NCBI GenBank assembly: GCA_003167015.1
Contig: PMUF01000637.1
Span: forward strand, 1-13,582
Direction: 5' to 3'
Length of the DNA stretch: 13,582 nucleotides
Origin: Chitinophagaceae bacterium
Lineage (GTDB): Bacteria; Bacteroidota; Bacteroidia; Chitinophagales; Chitinophagaceae
In this document: positions 12,626 through 13,582 of the stretch, one piece after another
How the letters are laid out: each line of letters begins with the position of its first letter
Position numbering within the stretch: the stretch's first letter is position 1
Program-made: the position numbers and the translations under genes
The notes under the pieces: model-generated
Database searches by the model: none
Told to the model about the DNA's origin: nothing
What the model saw: the letters and a program-made list of their open reading frames with translations, nothing else

Positions 12626-13582
12626 ATGATGCGAAATTCTATGGTTCAACTCTTTTCTTTGCTCGCTTGTGTTTCGTCGGTGTTGAATCTCGTCGCGGCC
12701 AGCAATGTCATCGACTTGACGCCTGCGAATTTCGACGAGATTGTCGGTTCGGGAAAGCCTGCTCTGGTATGCCCTCTCTTGGAATCTCTGATGCTGATCT
12801 CTAGGTTGAGTTCTTCGCTCCTTGGTACTTTTTCCTACTGCATCTTCTGCGCAATTGCTAATTATTAGGTGCGGTCATTGGTAGGCGATTTTTGGTTGTC
12901 GTTTAATGTGATAGCAAAACTCTTGCGCCTATTTATGAACAACTGGCAGATGCGTTTCAACATGCGAAAAACAAGGTTGTAGTTGCAAAAGTTGATGCAG
13001 ATGCTCATCGTGAGCTTGGACAACGGTTCGGTGTGACTGGTTTGTCCCCAGCTACGTTCTTCACTCTAATTCGTTAGGATTTCCCACCCTCAAGGTTCGT
13101 CAAGGATTGATGATGCGGACCTAACGTGTAGTGGTTCAATGGCAAAGCTGCGGATCCCGAGGACTACAAATCTGGCCGGGATTTAGACTCTCTCTCTGGA
13201 TTCATTCAACAAAAGGCGGGACTCCGACCGAAAGCGGCCAAGAGCGACTCCAAGGTCGTGACTTTGACTGATTCTACTTTTAACAAGGTTGTGCTTGATG
13301 AGGAAAAAGACGTTCTTGTCGAGTTCTATGCTCCTTGGTGCGGCCATTGCAAGAGCTTGGCACCGCTCTGGGAATCGCTCGCAAAGACTTTTGCCAATGA
13401 TAAAGATGTTCGTTCCTCACATTGGAATTGCTTACCATAGGTCGTGGTGGCGAAGATCGATGCGGAAGCCGAAACTACTGTTGCTCAGACTTATGGAATT
13501 TCCTCATATCCGCAACTCAAATGTCGACTCTTAAAATGTACTGTGCTGACATACAGTCTTCCCCAAGGGCTCCAAGAAGGAA
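12626..13582 (+). CDS. fungal ER protein disulfide isomerase (tigA/ERp38-like), 5' part, eight exons
   Basis: Joining exons 12626-12766, 12805-12824, 12869-12880, 12915-13039, 13078-13094, 13132-13407, 13441-13522 and 13557-13582 gives 233 residues in frame to the right edge. Residues 1-25 are a signal peptide ending LNLVAA. The first thioredoxin domain has NVIDLTPANFDEI, the redox site FFAPWCGHCK (C55, C58), and cis-proline GFPTLK (P102). A linker (about 131-146) leads to a second domain with VVTLTDSTFNKVV, YAPWCGHCK (C175, C178) and SSYPQLKFF (P221). This two-domain order with both CGHC sites intact fits ERp38/tigA-type PDIs, which usually end in an ERp29 C-terminal domain, here beyond the window. 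It forms and rearranges disulfides in the ER lumen. ATG 12641 is an alternative start. All in-frame stops fall in introns. Seven introns of 33-44 bp and the eukaryotic signal peptide rule out a bacterial gene. Confidence 0.9.
12767..12804 (+). other. PDI intron 1 (38 bp, phase 0)
   Basis: GTATGC donor, CTGAT-type branch site, CTAG acceptor. Splicing joins KPAL to VEFFAPW. Confidence 0.85.
12825..12868 (+). other. PDI intron 2 (44 bp, phase 2)
   Basis: GTACTT donor, GCTAAT branch site, TTAG acceptor. It splits the Trp codon of the PWCGHC site. Confidence 0.85.
12881..12914 (+). other. PDI intron 3 (34 bp, phase 2)
   Basis: GTAGGC donor, TTTAAT branch-like word, ATAG acceptor. It splits the second active-site Cys codon, leaving a 12-nt exon (12869-12880) between introns 2 and 3. 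Confidence 0.82.
13040..13077 (+). other. PDI intron 4 (38 bp, phase 1)
   Basis: GTTTGT donor, TCTAAT branch site, TTAG acceptor. It splits the Gly codon before the cis-proline FPTLK. Confidence 0.85.
13095..13131 (+). other. PDI intron 5 (37 bp, phase 0)
   Basis: GTTCGT donor, CCTAAC branch site, GTAG acceptor. With intron 4 it isolates a 17-nt exon (13078-13094). Confidence 0.85.
13408..13440 (+). other. PDI intron 6 (33 bp, phase 0)
   Basis: GTTCGT donor, GCTTAC branch site, ATAG acceptor. Removing it joins ANDKD to VVVAKIDAEAE, the normal strand of the second thioredoxin domain. Confidence 0.85.
13523..13556 (+). other. PDI intron 7 (34 bp, phase 1)
   Basis: GTCGAC donor, GCTGAC branch site, ACAG acceptor. 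Removing it gives PQLKFFPKGSKK, as expected after the second cis-proline. Confidence 0.82.

Noticed and set aside
12608..12868. Continuous 86-codon ORF at the start of the PDI gene
   Set aside because: It reads through introns 1 and 2 after KPAL; splicing at GT-AG sites restores the conserved EFFAPWCGHC, so this ORF is not the real product.
12626..13582. PDI region as a bacterial thioredoxin pseudogene with many frameshifts
   Set aside because: Every break coincides with a GT..AG segment of 33-44 bp, mostly with a branch-like word, and splicing gives a perfect PDI, so these are introns.

Overview
The window joins two kinds of DNA. Positions 1 to about 12366 are bacterial. They hold dense, intron-free genes typical of Bacteroidota, most likely Chitinophagaceae or a close relative, judged from family content: a DUF4159 / MoxR / DUF58 set, a large FtsX-type permease, an S9 peptidase with WSPDG repeats, GATase1-like AraC regulators, a hybrid histidine kinase, and one promoter matching the Bacteroidota TTTG / TAnnTTTG pattern. 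Positions from about 12626 to the right edge are eukaryotic. They hold the 5' part of a fungal (Dikarya, probably basidiomycete) ER protein disulfide isomerase gene cut by seven very short introns. The change happens somewhere in the roughly 260 bp between them. A chimeric assembly of a fungus and an associated bacterium is the simplest explanation; a real insertion in a fungal genome cannot be excluded from sequence alone.

Layout. 1-3960 (minus): FtsX-like ABC permease, then MoxR ATPase (TTG start), then a DUF58 protein coupled to MoxR by an ATGA overlap and cut by the left edge. 4064-4702 (plus): DUF4159 protein, divergent from the permease. 4683-5486 (minus): short-chain dehydrogenase, overlapping the DUF4159 gene tail to tail. 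5528-5851 (plus): degenerate receiver-like protein with no phospho-acceptor Asp. 5862-5890: intrinsic terminator serving the next gene. 5941-6624 (minus): secreted Gly/Tyr-rich and Asn/Gln-rich low-complexity protein. 6806-8848 (plus): secreted prolyl-oligopeptidase-family peptidase. 8852-9682 (minus): exported DJ-1/PfpI-like protein with an N-terminal metal-binding Cys domain. 9772-10713 (minus): AraC regulator with a DJ-1/PfpI-like sensor domain. 10941-12362 (plus): membrane hybrid histidine kinase whose receiver domain is broken by a frameshift that a 28-nt extra segment would explain. 12367-12625: transition region. 12626-13582: fungal PDI, running off the right edge.

How the genes fit together. 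MoxR, DUF58 and DUF4159 belong to a commonly clustered Bacteroidota chaperone-like module linked to envelope and stress functions; here an ABC permease sits between its parts. The two DJ-1/PfpI-fold genes look like a regulator and target pair: the AraC protein has a PfpI-type sensor, and the downstream exported enzyme has its own good promoter. The kinase and the low-complexity secreted protein have no evident partner here. No CRISPR array, tRNA, rRNA or insertion sequence was seen, and no gene-free stretch exceeds 300 bp.
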